Positions 19,101 through 27,478 of a DNA stretch of 54,929 bases are shown here, one piece after another. This DNA comes from Parvularcula sp038745625 (lineage in GTDB: Bacteria; Pseudomonadota; Alphaproteobacteria; Caulobacterales; Parvularculaceae). Positions within the stretch are counted from its first letter, which is position 1. Each line of letters begins with the position of its first letter. Location of the stretch: the NCBI GenBank assembly GCA_038745625.1, contig JBCDLG010000007.1, positions 1-54,929 on the forward strand. Direction: 5' to 3'. Below the pieces are notes generated by a model. The model saw only the letters and a program-made list of their open reading frames with translations. It was not told where the DNA came from and ran no database searches. The position numbers and the translations under genes are program-made.

Positions 19101-19394
19101 ACCGATGCCATTCAGGAGATGCTGCAAGGCAATCCTGCGCGCAATGTGATCGGTGAGCGGACCTTGCCCACGGTCGGTGCGCGCCTCTTCCACGCCGCGG
19201 CCGGTGTCGGCTCCAGCACCTACGGCCCGACGCCGAGCCATGTGCAGTCGCTCGAATGGGCTGAAGCCGCCCTCGACGAGGCGGTGAGTGAGATCGAAAC
19301 AACGCAATCGGAAGATGTTGCAGCCTTCTTGACCGCGCTTGACGAGGCCGGTGCCCCATGGGTGCCGGGAGCGAGGATCCCTGCTAGCCAATAA
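16101..19394 (+). CDS. VPS10/BNR-repeat beta-propeller protein, putative exported lipoprotein
   Basis: About 1097 residues from ATG 16101 (GAGAG upstream). The N-terminus has a hydrophobic signal ending TTTAC with C25, a borderline lipobox. The body carries many Asp-box/BNR and VPS10-type blades: GVWKTENAGTTW, GIHRSRDGGATW, GLYKTTDGGETW, GSIHKSTDGGATW, GVWMSEDRGASW, QVTEDGGETW and GVFMSVNGGENW. A C-terminal region of mixed fold (from about residue 780) includes RLSGPTSKGFHRVAWDL, as in relatives. Relatives are often called sialidase or glycosyl hydrolase by repeat similarity, but there is no evidence here for enzymatic action. Overlaps the TonB receptor gene. Confidence 0.85.
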   Translation: MTFLGLMRRASTLVAMAAVATTTACADNHEEEDGLQSSVFSGMEWRSIGPALMSGRIADIVLVPDDPATWYVGVGSGGVWKTENAGTTWTPLFDDQDVYSIGALALSPHDHNELWVATGENHGGRHLSFGNGIHRSRDGGATWEHMGLEESEHLSKIIIHPDDPNVIYVASQGPLWSEGGQRGLYKTTDGGETWDNILSGGPWTGVTDLLMDPRDPDLLYAATWQRHRNVASYLGTGPEGSIHKSTDGGATWIDLQEDGTGLPSGNMGKIGLAYSPQNPDRLYAAIETDRREGGVWMSEDRGASWVKQSDAVGGGTGPHYYQEIYASPHKEGQIYLLSNYSQVSDEHGKNFRQINLESKHVDDHALVFHPTDPDYVLIGSDGGIYESYDAMKSWRFIDNLPITQFYKVAVDDAEPFYYVYGGTQDNSSQGGPSRTLNVNGIRNEDWFITLGGDGHQSATEPGNPDIMYAQWQQGNLTRVDRTTGETVYIKPQAAPGEPIERWNWDAPIWVSQHDPARLYFSSQRVWRSDDRGDTWTAVSGDLTRDEDRMQVELMGRQWSWDAGWDLLAMSVYNTITSFGESPLNQDLLYVGTDDGLIQVTEDGGETWRQVEVGALPGVPETAFVNDIRADLHDENTVYIALDNHKFGDYAPYLLKSENRGRTWTSLAGDIPEKHLVWRIVQDHVDPELLFTATEFGVFMSVNGGENWTEFSQGLPTIALRDITIQRREDDLVAASFGRGFYILDDIAPLRDVDEEALEEGALLWPGRRAWWYVQETPLNDPGRAEQGHGYFTADNPPFGAVFTYYLAEGLQTKEEVRVEAEKDANEAGEDTPFPGFDVITEELTEVDPEVMLIVRDSEGEIVRRLSGPTSKGFHRVAWDLTRPGIFALRSMPDEEDEGAFMVAPGTYSVSLVQRIDGETTELVGPQEFEVEVLRGGALAGAAPEAVVAFWDRLAAAYRRSSAANAALSELDSQVGLLKAALDRSSGGAELNAEWEELRAKTDAIQEMLQGNPARNVIGERTLPTVGARLFHAAAGVGSSTYGPTPSHVQSLEWAEAALDEAVSEIETTQSEDVAAFLTALDEAGAPWVPGARIPASQ

Positions 19395-21246
19395 GGGAGT
19401 CCTCGGACTTTCAGCAATCAGTGCTGCGTCGCTTTTTTGCGGCGCAGCTTTTGCTGAGTCTTATATCGATGAGGTCGTCGTCACAGGGCAACCGCAGGAG
19501 GCGCAGCCGCCTGCGGCCGTTCACGGCGACGTCCCTATTGATCTTGCCTGGGCCGTCGTCGAACGAACCTCACTCTCGCTCTCGACCAATTCTCGCGGCG
19601 AAACCGGTTTTGCTATTCGTGGACGGAGTGAGCGCGAAGCGCGCGTGACGCTCAACGGGTTTTCGCTGATTGACCCTTGGGATGATCGGCTCAACCTCGC
19701 AACCCTTCCGGGGGCGTCGTTCCGTGTTCACGTCAGGACGCTGGGTGATGCTGCAATGGGGCCGGGCGGTGTCCTGGCGCTTGAAACGATCGATGATCCG
19801 CAGACCCGGCTGACCGCCGAAGCTGGCGATTTCGGACATGTGAGAGCCCATGCGCTTCTTGTCAGAGATCGCGGGGTGCTAGCGGTTGAAGGCCTCACGC
19901 GCGACGGTGCGCGCGCCCCGGACGACGCTTCACTGCCTTTCTCGCAAGCCGATGTTGCGACAAGGACGAACACGGACAGAGATCAGGCGAGTATCCTTGC
20001 CGCTGGCAAAGACGACTGGCGCGATTTCACGCTGACAGGTTTGGCGCTGTTCTCTTCAACCCAATATGGTGTTGCGCCGGAAGGTCATCTTGATCCTGAG
20101 CAATCCTCCGTCCGGTTTTGGCGGGTGCCAGAGGACGAGCGGCTCGTTCTAGCCGCTGGTGCCAGCAGGACCCTCGTGGGGCGACAGGCCGAACTCAAGG
20201 CGTGGCTCCACCGGAACACGCAAAAGATCAGCGTCTTTGAAGATGAAACCTATACGGAGAGCAGTGGTGCCGAGGCAACCACGAACCTCGGCGTGGGCGT
20301 TGATGCGGCGCTTCGCGCTGAGCACTGGGCGGTGGGGGGCTCATGGAACCAGGCTTCCCATGAGGAGCAGGAGCGCGGCGAGCCTGAAGAGGACTTCTCT
20401 CGCCAGAACTATGCGGTGTGGGGACAGGTCACCCGCCCCTTGACGTCCGATCTGTCGGTCTCGGGCGACATTCGGCAGGAAGGTTTTGTCACGGGCGACT
20501 CAGGCGGAAGGGAGGTCGAAGCCGACCTCTCTTTGACAACAAGCCGTGTTCGGATGATCTTTGCGCCGGCGGGCGGGATCGGTTGGTCCCTCGAAACGGC
20601 CAGGCTGGGACGTTTGCCAAGCCAGCGTGAGCTCTATGGCGAGGCGCTGGGGCGGTTTCTGGTCAATCCCAACCTTGAAGCAGAGCGCGCTTGGTCGGGG
20701 GAGGGGTCGCTGTTTGCTGAGTGGCGGGGCGCTACGCTGGACGTCACCACCTTTGTCGAACGCCGATCAGATGTGATCGATCAGCGCATTGTTCTCACAG
20801 ATGGTGGCTCGCTTCGCCAACGGATCAACACAGACGGCTATCTCGCTTACGGCATCGAGACCGAGGGCGAGGCGCCTCTCACGGACGCTCTCACATTCCG
20901 ATTCAGCGCGACGATCGCTGAGTATGACCCGCGGGGCGCCACGGCTTTTCTCACCGAAAGGCCGGAACGTCAGGTGGCCGCGGCGCTCACCTATCGCGCG
21001 GCCGGCGCGTTTGATGGCGAGATCCGCCTCCGGCATCAGTCCGGCGCGTCGTCGCTCGGTGAGGATGGCGCGCAGGTGGCCTTGCGCGCAGGGACGGCGA
21101 TCGATGTGGAGGCAGGTCTCGCTCTTCGTGCGGGAATGCGAGGATATCTGCGCCTCGACAACGCGTTTGACGCGGAGATCGTCCCTCAACTGGGCCTTCC
21201 CGCGCCCGGGCGCTCGCTCCGCGTCGGCGTGACTTGGGTGATGTAG
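19351..21246 (+). CDS. TonB-dependent outer-membrane receptor
   Basis: A compact receptor of about 630 residues. A signal-like stretch VLGLSAISAASLFCGAAFA precedes a TonB-box-like IDEVVVTGQ and a short plug domain (to about residue 130, with GFAIRGRSEREARVTLNGF), then a beta barrel. No ATG lies near the signal: candidates are TTG 19339, GTG 19351 (used here) and CTG 19381, all inside the end of the VPS10-type gene, so translation is probably coupled. The last residues are VTWVM rather than the usual terminal aromatic. The substrate is unknown; pairing with the propeller protein suggests joint use of one ligand. Confidence 0.85.
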   Translation: MPHGCRERGSLLANKGVLGLSAISAASLFCGAAFAESYIDEVVVTGQPQEAQPPAAVHGDVPIDLAWAVVERTSLSLSTNSRGETGFAIRGRSEREARVTLNGFSLIDPWDDRLNLATLPGASFRVHVRTLGDAAMGPGGVLALETIDDPQTRLTAEAGDFGHVRAHALLVRDRGVLAVEGLTRDGARAPDDASLPFSQADVATRTNTDRDQASILAAGKDDWRDFTLTGLALFSSTQYGVAPEGHLDPEQSSVRFWRVPEDERLVLAAGASRTLVGRQAELKAWLHRNTQKISVFEDETYTESSGAEATTNLGVGVDAALRAEHWAVGGSWNQASHEEQERGEPEEDFSRQNYAVWGQVTRPLTSDLSVSGDIRQEGFVTGDSGGREVEADLSLTTSRVRMIFAPAGGIGWSLETARLGRLPSQRELYGEALGRFLVNPNLEAERAWSGEGSLFAEWRGATLDVTTFVERRSDVIDQRIVLTDGGSLRQRINTDGYLAYGIETEGEAPLTDALTFRFSATIAEYDPRGATAFLTERPERQVAAALTYRAAGAFDGEIRLRHQSGASSLGEDGAQVALRAGTAIDVEAGLALRAGMRGYLRLDNAFDAEIVPQLGLPAPGRSLRVGVTWVM

Positions 21247-21257
21247 GAGGCATCTAA

Positions 21258-21286
21258 GCGAGGGCTGACCAGTCGTCAGCCCTCGC
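21258..21286. terminator. hairpin after TonB receptor gene
   Basis: A perfect 12-bp stem (GCGAGGGCTGAC with GTCAGCCCTCGC) and a 5-nt loop, 11 nt past the receptor stop. There is no T-run afterward, so it may be a weak or factor-assisted terminator, or an mRNA 3' end stabiliser. Confidence 0.6.
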
Positions 21287-21494
21287 GCCCCCGACGCCAT
21301 TTATCGTCACCACCATCAACGCGTGGGTGTCTCAAAAAGACGGTCCCAATATCCAAATCGCAGCGCGGGCAAAAAACGGGTCAACGATCAATCGAATTTT
21401 TCTGATTTTCTTGGTGGGGTGTGTATCGTTTCCCTCTCATCCAAGAATCCTTGGAACAAGGGTAAGACAAAACAAGCGCTGGGGCACCAAGCCG

Positions 21495-22064
21495 ATGGTT
21501 GGAGACAAAGAGTTTCAGTCGCTTTTGGAAGAGTGGCGTTCGGGTGACGAGGCGGCCCGCAACCAGATCGTCGCCTTGGTGCATACCGAGATCGAAACCC
21601 TCGCCTCAATCATTTTGCGTAAGACGCCTTGGGAACGCTCTCTCGTCACCAGCGATCTTGTCAATGAGACCTTCATTGAGCTGATGAAGACGGAGTCATT
21701 GATCCTCAACGATCGGGCCCATCTGATGGCGTTGAGTGCACGGATCATGCGCTACATCGTGATCGACCGAGCCCGAAAGCGGAGCGCGGCCAAACGCTCC
21801 GGGCAGCTTGTCACCTTGTCCACTGTCGACGGAGCGGACGGCGGTGCCGACTTCGAAGCGATCGCTCTTGATACCGCGCTGCGCCGCCTGCACGCGATCG
21901 ATCCCGCCCGGGCGCAGATCGTTGAGATGCGTTATTTTGGCGGTATGCGGATAGAGGAGATCGCGGAAATCCTCGGCATCTCCGGGTCCTCGGTCAAAAG
22001 ATCATGGCGCGTGGCGCAGACATGGCTCAAGGAGGCGATCAGCGATGACCTCAGCAAACGATGA
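21495..22064 (+). CDS. ECF-type RNA polymerase sigma factor paired with a Ser/Thr kinase
   Basis: 189 residues from ATG 21495. Region 2 (about 30-95, including ITSDLVNETFIELM-like sequence and RAHLMALSARIMRYIVIDRAR) and region 4 (about 130-185, with MRYFGGMRIEEIAEILGIS) are visible. The frame is open back to 21327, but the earlier part is not sigma-like. No anti-sigma gene follows; instead a kinase gene overlaps by 20 nt. This is the arrangement of sigma factors controlled by phosphorylation, for example Vibrio EcfP with PknT, so kinase control is inferred here. Confidence 0.88.
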   Translation: MVGDKEFQSLLEEWRSGDEAARNQIVALVHTEIETLASIILRKTPWERSLVTSDLVNETFIELMKTESLILNDRAHLMALSARIMRYIVIDRARKRSAAKRSGQLVTLSTVDGADGGADFEAIALDTALRRLHAIDPARAQIVEMRYFGGMRIEEIAEILGISGSSVKRSWRVAQTWLKEAISDDLSKR

Positions 22065-24399
22065 GCTCGAGGCGCGGGCGCTTGCCATTGTCGATGCGGC
22101 GCTCGCCATGCCGCGAGACGAACGCGAGGACTTCGTGCGTCAAGAGGCGGGCGACGAGATCGCGCTAAAGGATCGGGCGCTCACACTTCTTGCCAAGTTG
22201 CAAGCCGACATCGGAAGCGATCTCAAGACAGCTGGCGGCGCGCAACTCTTCGAAGAGGTGGTAAGGCCCGAAGCCATTGGTCCCTATGCTGTGGAAAGTG
22301 AGATTGGCCGCGGCGGTATGGGGGTTGTCTATCTCGGCCGCCGCAGCAATGTCGATTTTGAGCACCAGGTGGCGATTAAGCTGGTGTCGGAAATTCGCCA
22401 GACGCCGCGTCTCACAGAACGTCTCTTGTCCGAACGTCGCGTTCTGGCACGCCTTAGCCATCCGCATATTGCCCAATTCTATGATGGTGGCGAGACAGAT
22501 GATGGTCGGCCCTACTTTGTCATGGAGTATGTCGAGGGCGCACCGCTCCGGACATTCCTGTCACAGACAAGTGTCGGTCTTGATGATCGCCTACGCATCT
22601 TTCGTGAGATTTGCTCCGGAGTTGCCTATGCGCACAGCAACTTGATCGTGCACAGAGATCTATCGCCGGCCAATATCCTGGTCTCATCGGAGGGCGCGGC
22701 TAAAGTGATCGACTTTGGTGTTTCCCATACGATCGGCGAGGAGGGCGATGACAGCACGCGATTGACCTACACCGAAGGGTTCACCGCACCTGAACGTTTG
22801 CGAGGCGACCCGGCAACCACGCTCAGCGACATCTATTCATTGGGCGTTGTGTTCTCCGAGCTGCTGAAAGATGTGCGAGGGCCTCGTCTCGACGATCTGC
22901 ATGCCATCGCGCAGCGCGCGGCTGCGGCGTCGCCGGAGGAGCGCTATCAGAGTGTCGGTGCGATCCTTGATGATCTCGATCGCTATCACGAGATCCGGCC
23001 GGTCACAGCCGTTGAGAACAGTTGGCGCTATCGCGGTGCGCGGCTTTTTGAGCGTCGGCGGCTCCGCGTCTTGGCCAGCGTTGTGGCGGTCCTTGGCATC
23101 ATTGGCACGAGCATCGTCACTTCTGTTCTTTTTGTCCGAGCACAGACGGCAGAGCAAGAGGCGCAACAGCGCTTTGACGAGGTTCGCTCACTTGCCCGCA
23201 CACTGATGTTCGATATCTATGACAGTGTCGAAAACCTGACCGGCGGGTTCGAGGCGCGATCAATCGTGATCGAGACAGTCCAAAACTATCTCGACACCGT
23301 CTCCGCCCTCGAGACAAGCCAAGCGGATCTGCGCTTGGAGGCCGCGCTCGGTTATCATCGCCTCGCCGACGTGCAGGGCGATTTCACCGGCGCGAGCCAA
23401 GGACGCGTGCGGGAGAGCCAGGAGAATATCGAGGCGGCCCTGTCCCTTGTTGAGGCCGTCTTGTCCGAGGCGCCGGGCTCGCCTGAAGCAAACCATGTGA
23501 AAGCCACCATCCGAGAGTGGCAGGCGTCCAATGCTCTGTTCCGTGCACGGGATACGGAGTTGGCGATGGAGCTTGCTTTCGATGCAGCGGCAGTGATCGG
23601 TCAGGCGTTGGCGGCTGATCCCGACAACACCGCGTATCAGAAGACCAACCTCGCAATCCTCAAAATCACGGCCCAGATCAATCAATATGGCGGCAACGGT
23701 AGCGAGGCTGCCGCTGGCTTTGCGGACGCCATTGAAGCGGCCGAGACTCTGTTGACGGTCGACAATGATGAGCGCGGCTTGCAGATCATTGCCAACCTCA
23801 AGCGGGACTTGGGCACCCTCCTCATTGACCTCGAACGGGAAGAGGAGGCGATCGCGATGCTCAGTGATGCCTTACGTGATATCGACGGCTTTATTGCAGC
23901 GTTCCCGGAGGATCAGGACGGCCAGCATGTCAAAATGGTGTCAGCGTGGCAGCTCGCCATCGCTCAGCAGCGGCTCGAGCGTTATGATGAAGCGAGTGAA
24001 GCGATCAGCGTGGCGATGCAAATCGCGCGGGCGGCTGCCGCCAGCGACATCGGCAATGTCAACGCGCGGCGGGAACTGGCGGTGATCTCGGCGACAGCGG
24101 CTGAGCTGGATGTCATCGCGGGCCGCATCGATCAGGCCAAGGAGACGGCCGACGCGGTCCTCACCGCGTTTCAGCAGCCTTATACGGAGGATCCGGATAA
24201 TCCCGGCTTCGCCATGGACGTCGCCTACGCGTATGATTTCATCGCCGGCTTTTACGAAAGCATCGATGATCAGCCTGCCGCGTGTCAGTTCTACCGCGAC
24301 GGGGTGCCAATCTTTGAGGATCTGGCGGCGAAGGATGCGCTGACACCCTATGACCAAGAGTTCTACGCGGTTTATCAGGAGAAGATGAGCGGCTGCTGA
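22045..24399 (+). CDS. transmembrane Ser/Thr protein kinase with C-terminal helical repeats
   Basis: 784 residues. A Hanks-type kinase domain spans about 80-330: glycine loop GRGGMG near 88, VAIKLV lysine, catalytic HRDLSPAN near 203, and DFG near 222. One membrane helix follows at about 342-366, then a helical, alanine-rich periplasmic part (about 375-784) resembling TPR sensors. The HRDLS form replaces the common HRDLK, so the lysine usually two residues after the catalytic Asp is Ser here. The overlap with the sigma gene argues that the sigma factor is its substrate. The signal sensed is unknown. Confidence 0.88.
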   Translation: MTSANDELEARALAIVDAALAMPRDEREDFVRQEAGDEIALKDRALTLLAKLQADIGSDLKTAGGAQLFEEVVRPEAIGPYAVESEIGRGGMGVVYLGRRSNVDFEHQVAIKLVSEIRQTPRLTERLLSERRVLARLSHPHIAQFYDGGETDDGRPYFVMEYVEGAPLRTFLSQTSVGLDDRLRIFREICSGVAYAHSNLIVHRDLSPANILVSSEGAAKVIDFGVSHTIGEEGDDSTRLTYTEGFTAPERLRGDPATTLSDIYSLGVVFSELLKDVRGPRLDDLHAIAQRAAAASPEERYQSVGAILDDLDRYHEIRPVTAVENSWRYRGARLFERRRLRVLASVVAVLGIIGTSIVTSVLFVRAQTAEQEAQQRFDEVRSLARTLMFDIYDSVENLTGGFEARSIVIETVQNYLDTVSALETSQADLRLEAALGYHRLADVQGDFTGASQGRVRESQENIEAALSLVEAVLSEAPGSPEANHVKATIREWQASNALFRARDTELAMELAFDAAAVIGQALAADPDNTAYQKTNLAILKITAQINQYGGNGSEAAAGFADAIEAAETLLTVDNDERGLQIIANLKRDLGTLLIDLEREEEAIAMLSDALRDIDGFIAAFPEDQDGQHVKMVSAWQLAIAQQRLERYDEASEAISVAMQIARAAAASDIGNVNARRELAVISATAAELDVIAGRIDQAKETADAVLTAFQQPYTEDPDNPGFAMDVAYAYDFIAGFYESIDDQPAACQFYRDGVPIFEDLAAKDALTPYDQEFYAVYQEKMSGC

Positions 24400-24533
24400 G
24401 GCTGCGCCCGGCTCGGCCATAGCTATGCGTTTTCGTATAGACGAGATGCATTTTTGGCCGATTTCTGTTCGGTTTTTGAATGGCTAGCCCTTCCTCGGCC
24501 GCGATGGGCGCGGCGCGAGGGACCGGAGCCATC

Positions 24534-25292
24534 ATGCCGCTGTCGCCGACCGTTCAGTCTCGAGAGCCGTTTGATGGCGAGGACGACGCCGTTCTTCCTG
24601 TTATCGATCGCTGGTTCGGCTCTTGGCGGATTTCCCTCCATCGGCGTGCCTACAGCCCCGCCGAGCTCACCGAGACTTATGACAACCACGCTGCGAGGTG
24701 GGACCGCATCACTGGGGCGTTTGGCGTTGATACGGCCTACGCCAACGCGCTACGCAAGGTGCAAAGGCGCGGAGATTTATCACTCGGTACATAGAACGAA
24801 TCTATCCTTGACTGTGGTGCTGGAGATGGCGCTTTCGCCGCTGCAGTGGCGCAGACCATGCCAGCACAGATCATCGCCGTTGATCTTTCGCCACAGATGC
24901 TCGCCTGCGCTGAGCAGCGTCTCACCCGCCTGAACGTTGATGCTCAATATCGCCTGGCCGACGCGCGTTGCCTTCCGTTTCCGGATGATAGCTTCGATCT
25001 GGTGGTGACGGCGCATATGCTTGAGCATCTTCCCCGTCCTGAGCAGGCGTTGCGTGAGATCAGCCGCGTGCTTAAGCCAGGCGGCAGCGTCATCGCCAGC
25101 ATCACCCGTCCTTCGTTCATCGGGCGCCTGATCCAGCTGACATGGCGCACCCATGCGCTTGCGCGCTGTGAAGGCGAACAGCTCCTGCGCGACCAAGGGT
25201 TTGAGGCCGTCTGGTCGCTGCCCAGCACCGGGAACAGGATCTTTGATTGTTTCAGCGTCATTTATGCCGCAAGGAAGCCTACAGTGTACTGA
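24534..25292 (+). pseudogene. class I SAM methyltransferase interrupted by an in-frame TAG
   Basis: Two parts in the same reading frame are separated only by a TAG at 24792-24794. The first part (from ATG 24534; open back to 24480) holds a typical lead-in YDNHAARWDRITG. After the stop, the frame continues directly as NESILDCGAGDGAFAAAV, which is the SAM-binding motif I, then VDLSPQML, FPFPDDSFDLV-like motif and HLPRPEQALREISRVLKPGG. No frameshift is needed to join them. A nonsense change such as CAG to TAG would explain it; sequencing error or re-initiation at GTG 24846 would lose motif I. Its end overlaps the LysR gene by 14 nt. Confidence 0.75.
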
Positions 25293-26181
25293 CGGTGTCC
25301 TTGAGGGTACGTGCCAGATGGTCGAAGACCAGCCGAATGCGGCGGTTGGTCTTCAGCTCGCGATGCGTCACTAGCCACACGGGAAACTGCGGCGAGGGCA
25401 GGCCTGGCAGCACCTTCTCGATACCGGGTTCTGGCCCGCAGATCGTGTCAGGCAGCATCGATACGCCGTATCCTGACTTCAATAACTCCCAAACGACGAC
25501 GCCATTGTCGCTCGTCACCACGAAATTCTCCGCTGTGATCGGAATGCCCTGGTTTTGAAGCGGGGTGAGGAGACGTTCAGGGTCAGGATTTCCGACAAAA
25601 CTGTGCTCGGCAACTTCGCGCGGTGTTTGGGGCCGTCCGGCCTGATCGAGATAGCTGCTTGCGGCATAAAGATTGGCCGTGAAATCGCCGATATGCCTGG
25701 CGATGAGGTCGGGTTGATCAGGCCTCGCGTGGCGTATGGCGATATCCGCCTCGCGCCGCGTCAGGTTCTGGGTATCGTTCGATGAGACGATCCGTATTCT
25801 GACACCAGGAGCGCTATCCCGCAGCGGCTTGAGCAAGGCGGGCAGGAGGGTCGCTGAGACGAGGTCCGTGGCGGTGATCGCCACTTCGCCTTTGACGTCC
25901 TGGGATTGCCCATCGGCCACCATCGAGATCAGCGTGGCCGAATCGCCCATGGCGCGGACGTGATCGAGAAGATCCCGGCCCGCTTCGGTGAGCGGTAAGC
26001 CGCGCGCGCTGCGTTCAACCAGTGTCACCCCGAGCGCTTCTTCCAGCGCGGAAATCTGCCTGCCGATGGTGGGCTGGGTGGTCTTGAGCGCTCGCGCTGC
26101 GCCGCTGAACGATCCCTCCTCAGCGGTGGCGAGGAAGGCCCGCACTTGGTTCCAATCAAACGAGATCGCCTGCCAGTTCAT
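25279..26181 (-). CDS. LysR-family transcriptional regulator
   Basis: 300 residues. The N-terminal winged helix-turn-helix (about 8-66) contains FDWNQVRAFLATAEEGSFS and ALKTTQPTIGRQISALEEALG, followed by the substrate-binding-like domain (about 95-295). The sequence from AITATDLVSATLLP to the SSNDTQNL segment is typical of regulators related to the LysR subgroup acting on single neighbouring genes. It is divergent from the methyltransferase at 26271 with about 90 nt between, so that operon (methyltransferase and DUF6326) is the likely target. Inducer unknown. Confidence 0.9.
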   Translation of the reverse strand: MNWQAISFDWNQVRAFLATAEEGSFSGAARALKTTQPTIGRQISALEEALGVTLVERSARGLPLTEAGRDLLDHVRAMGDSATLISMVADGQSQDVKGEVAITATDLVSATLLPALLKPLRDSAPGVRIRIVSSNDTQNLTRREADIAIRHARPDQPDLIARHIGDFTANLYAASSYLDQAGRPQTPREVAEHSFVGNPDPERLLTPLQNQGIPITAENFVVTSDNGVVVWELLKSGYGVSMLPDTICGPEPGIEKVLPGLPSPQFPVWLVTHRELKTNRRIRLVFDHLARTLKDTVSTL

Positions 26182-26270
26182 GCATCAGCGCATAGCAGAC
26201 CGACGAATTTCGGCAATCGCCTGTCGATGCGCGTATGGCTAGATCGCGCGCTCAACAGAAAGTTCGCCCT

Positions 26271-26954
26271 ATGCCCACCGCATCGTCGCATCACGCATCC
26301 CCGTCATTCTGGGATCGCGTCGCCGCCAAATACGCCAAGCAGCCGATCAAAGACCCCGCCGCCTATCAGGCGAAGCTGGTGCGGCTACGGGCTCTTCTCA
26401 ACCCTGCCGATCATGTGCTTGAGGTCGGCTGCGGGACGGGAGGCACCGCGCGCGAGCTCGCGCCCCATCTTGCCAGCATAACGGGCACGGATGGATCGCG
26501 CGTGATGATCGACATCGCTAAAGCGCGGCTCGGGGCGAGCGCGTCTGCTGACGTGACGTTCCTTGTCGCCGACGCGGCTGACCTTGTCTCGGGTCACCCG
26601 TTCGACGCGATTTGCGCCTTCAGCCTGCTTCACCTCGTCAGTGACATACCGGGCGTTCTGCGCTCCGTTCATGACCAGCTGAGGCCTGGCGGTCTGTTCA
26701 TCTCGAAGACGGTGGCACTGAGCAACGCCAACATCCTGGTACGTCTTTTCGTGCGTGTCTTGATGGCGTTTGGCGTTGCGCCACCGGTCAATTTTCTTAG
26801 CACGGATGACCTGAGCTCTCATCTGAGGGCAGCAGGGTTTGAGATCGAGGAGGTTGGATACTTCACCGCGTCGCAAACCAACCCCTTCATCGTGGCCCGC
26901 ACGAGTGCCGGATCGAGCCGAATTGATGACCCCGAGCGGCCAGCAAATCCCTAA
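26271..26954 (+). CDS. class I SAM-dependent methyltransferase
   Basis: About 227 residues from ATG 26271 (an ATG at 26235 is in frame). Motif I is DHVLEVGCGTGGTARELA; acidic motif II TGTDGSRVMI; motif III-like VTFLVADAADLV; and the post-motif SLLHLVSDIPGVLRSVHDQLRPGGLFISKT. The pattern is that of the methyltransferase 11/25 superfamily acting on a small molecule or lipid, which cannot be resolved further. It is divergent from the LysR gene and followed 24 nt later by a DUF6326 gene. Confidence 0.85.
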   Translation: MPTASSHHASPSFWDRVAAKYAKQPIKDPAAYQAKLVRLRALLNPADHVLEVGCGTGGTARELAPHLASITGTDGSRVMIDIAKARLGASASADVTFLVADAADLVSGHPFDAICAFSLLHLVSDIPGVLRSVHDQLRPGGLFISKTVALSNANILVRLFVRVLMAFGVAPPVNFLSTDDLSSHLRAAGFEIEEVGYFTASQTNPFIVARTSAGSSRIDDPERPANP

Positions 26955-26978
26955 GCCATCAAGCCGAAAGATCCACCG

Positions 26979-27380
26979 ATGGAACCGATCGACCCCCGCA
27001 TCAAACTGTCCGCGTTATGGCTTTTTGTGTTGCTCAACATCATTTTTCGCGATCTGCATCAGTTTGCGATGAAGCCGTTTCTCGAGATGCTTCTGACGGG
27101 CACCTATCACGGTACCGAGATCACCGAGGAGCTGATGCTGATTGGCGGTGTTTTGGCTGAGGTGCCGATCGCGATGGTGCCTCTTTCGCTGGTGATGACC
27201 CACGGCGTTGGTCGCTTCGTGACCTCGTTCGCCGCCCTCATCGCGGCCGCGACGCTGGTGTCCTCTGCGCCCATGGACCTTGATGATACATTGCACCTGA
27301 TCATGGAACTGCTGGCTATCGCGGCCATCGTCTGGACAGTCTGGCGTTGGCCCGGCGCCCCTATGCGCCCATTTCGGTGA
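26979..27380 (+). CDS. DUF6326-family membrane protein
   Basis: 133 residues with four predicted membrane helices. The N-terminal KLSALWLFVLLNIIFRDLHQ resembles the DUF6326 family, a small set of four-helix membrane proteins of unknown role that often lie beside regulators. It is the second gene of the likely operon after the methyltransferase. Function is unknown; I rely on recollection of the family motif, so the family name is tentative. Confidence 0.75.
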   Translation: MEPIDPRIKLSALWLFVLLNIIFRDLHQFAMKPFLEMLLTGTYHGTEITEELMLIGGVLAEVPIAMVPLSLVMTHGVGRFVTSFAALIAAATLVSSAPMDLDDTLHLIMELLAIAAIVWTVWRWPGAPMRPFR

Positions 27381-27478
27381 TCGTGCGAGATCGTCTAACC
27401 TATTGAAAGAAAAAAGATAGCGAGCGTTTTATGGTGAATAAATAATGAAACTGGCACGCTTGGTGAACCGCCAAAGGC

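Noticed and set aside
27451..27470. Sigma54-like TGGCAC element before the LpxR-like gene
   Set aside because: The -12 position has GA instead of GC, so the required pair is absent.
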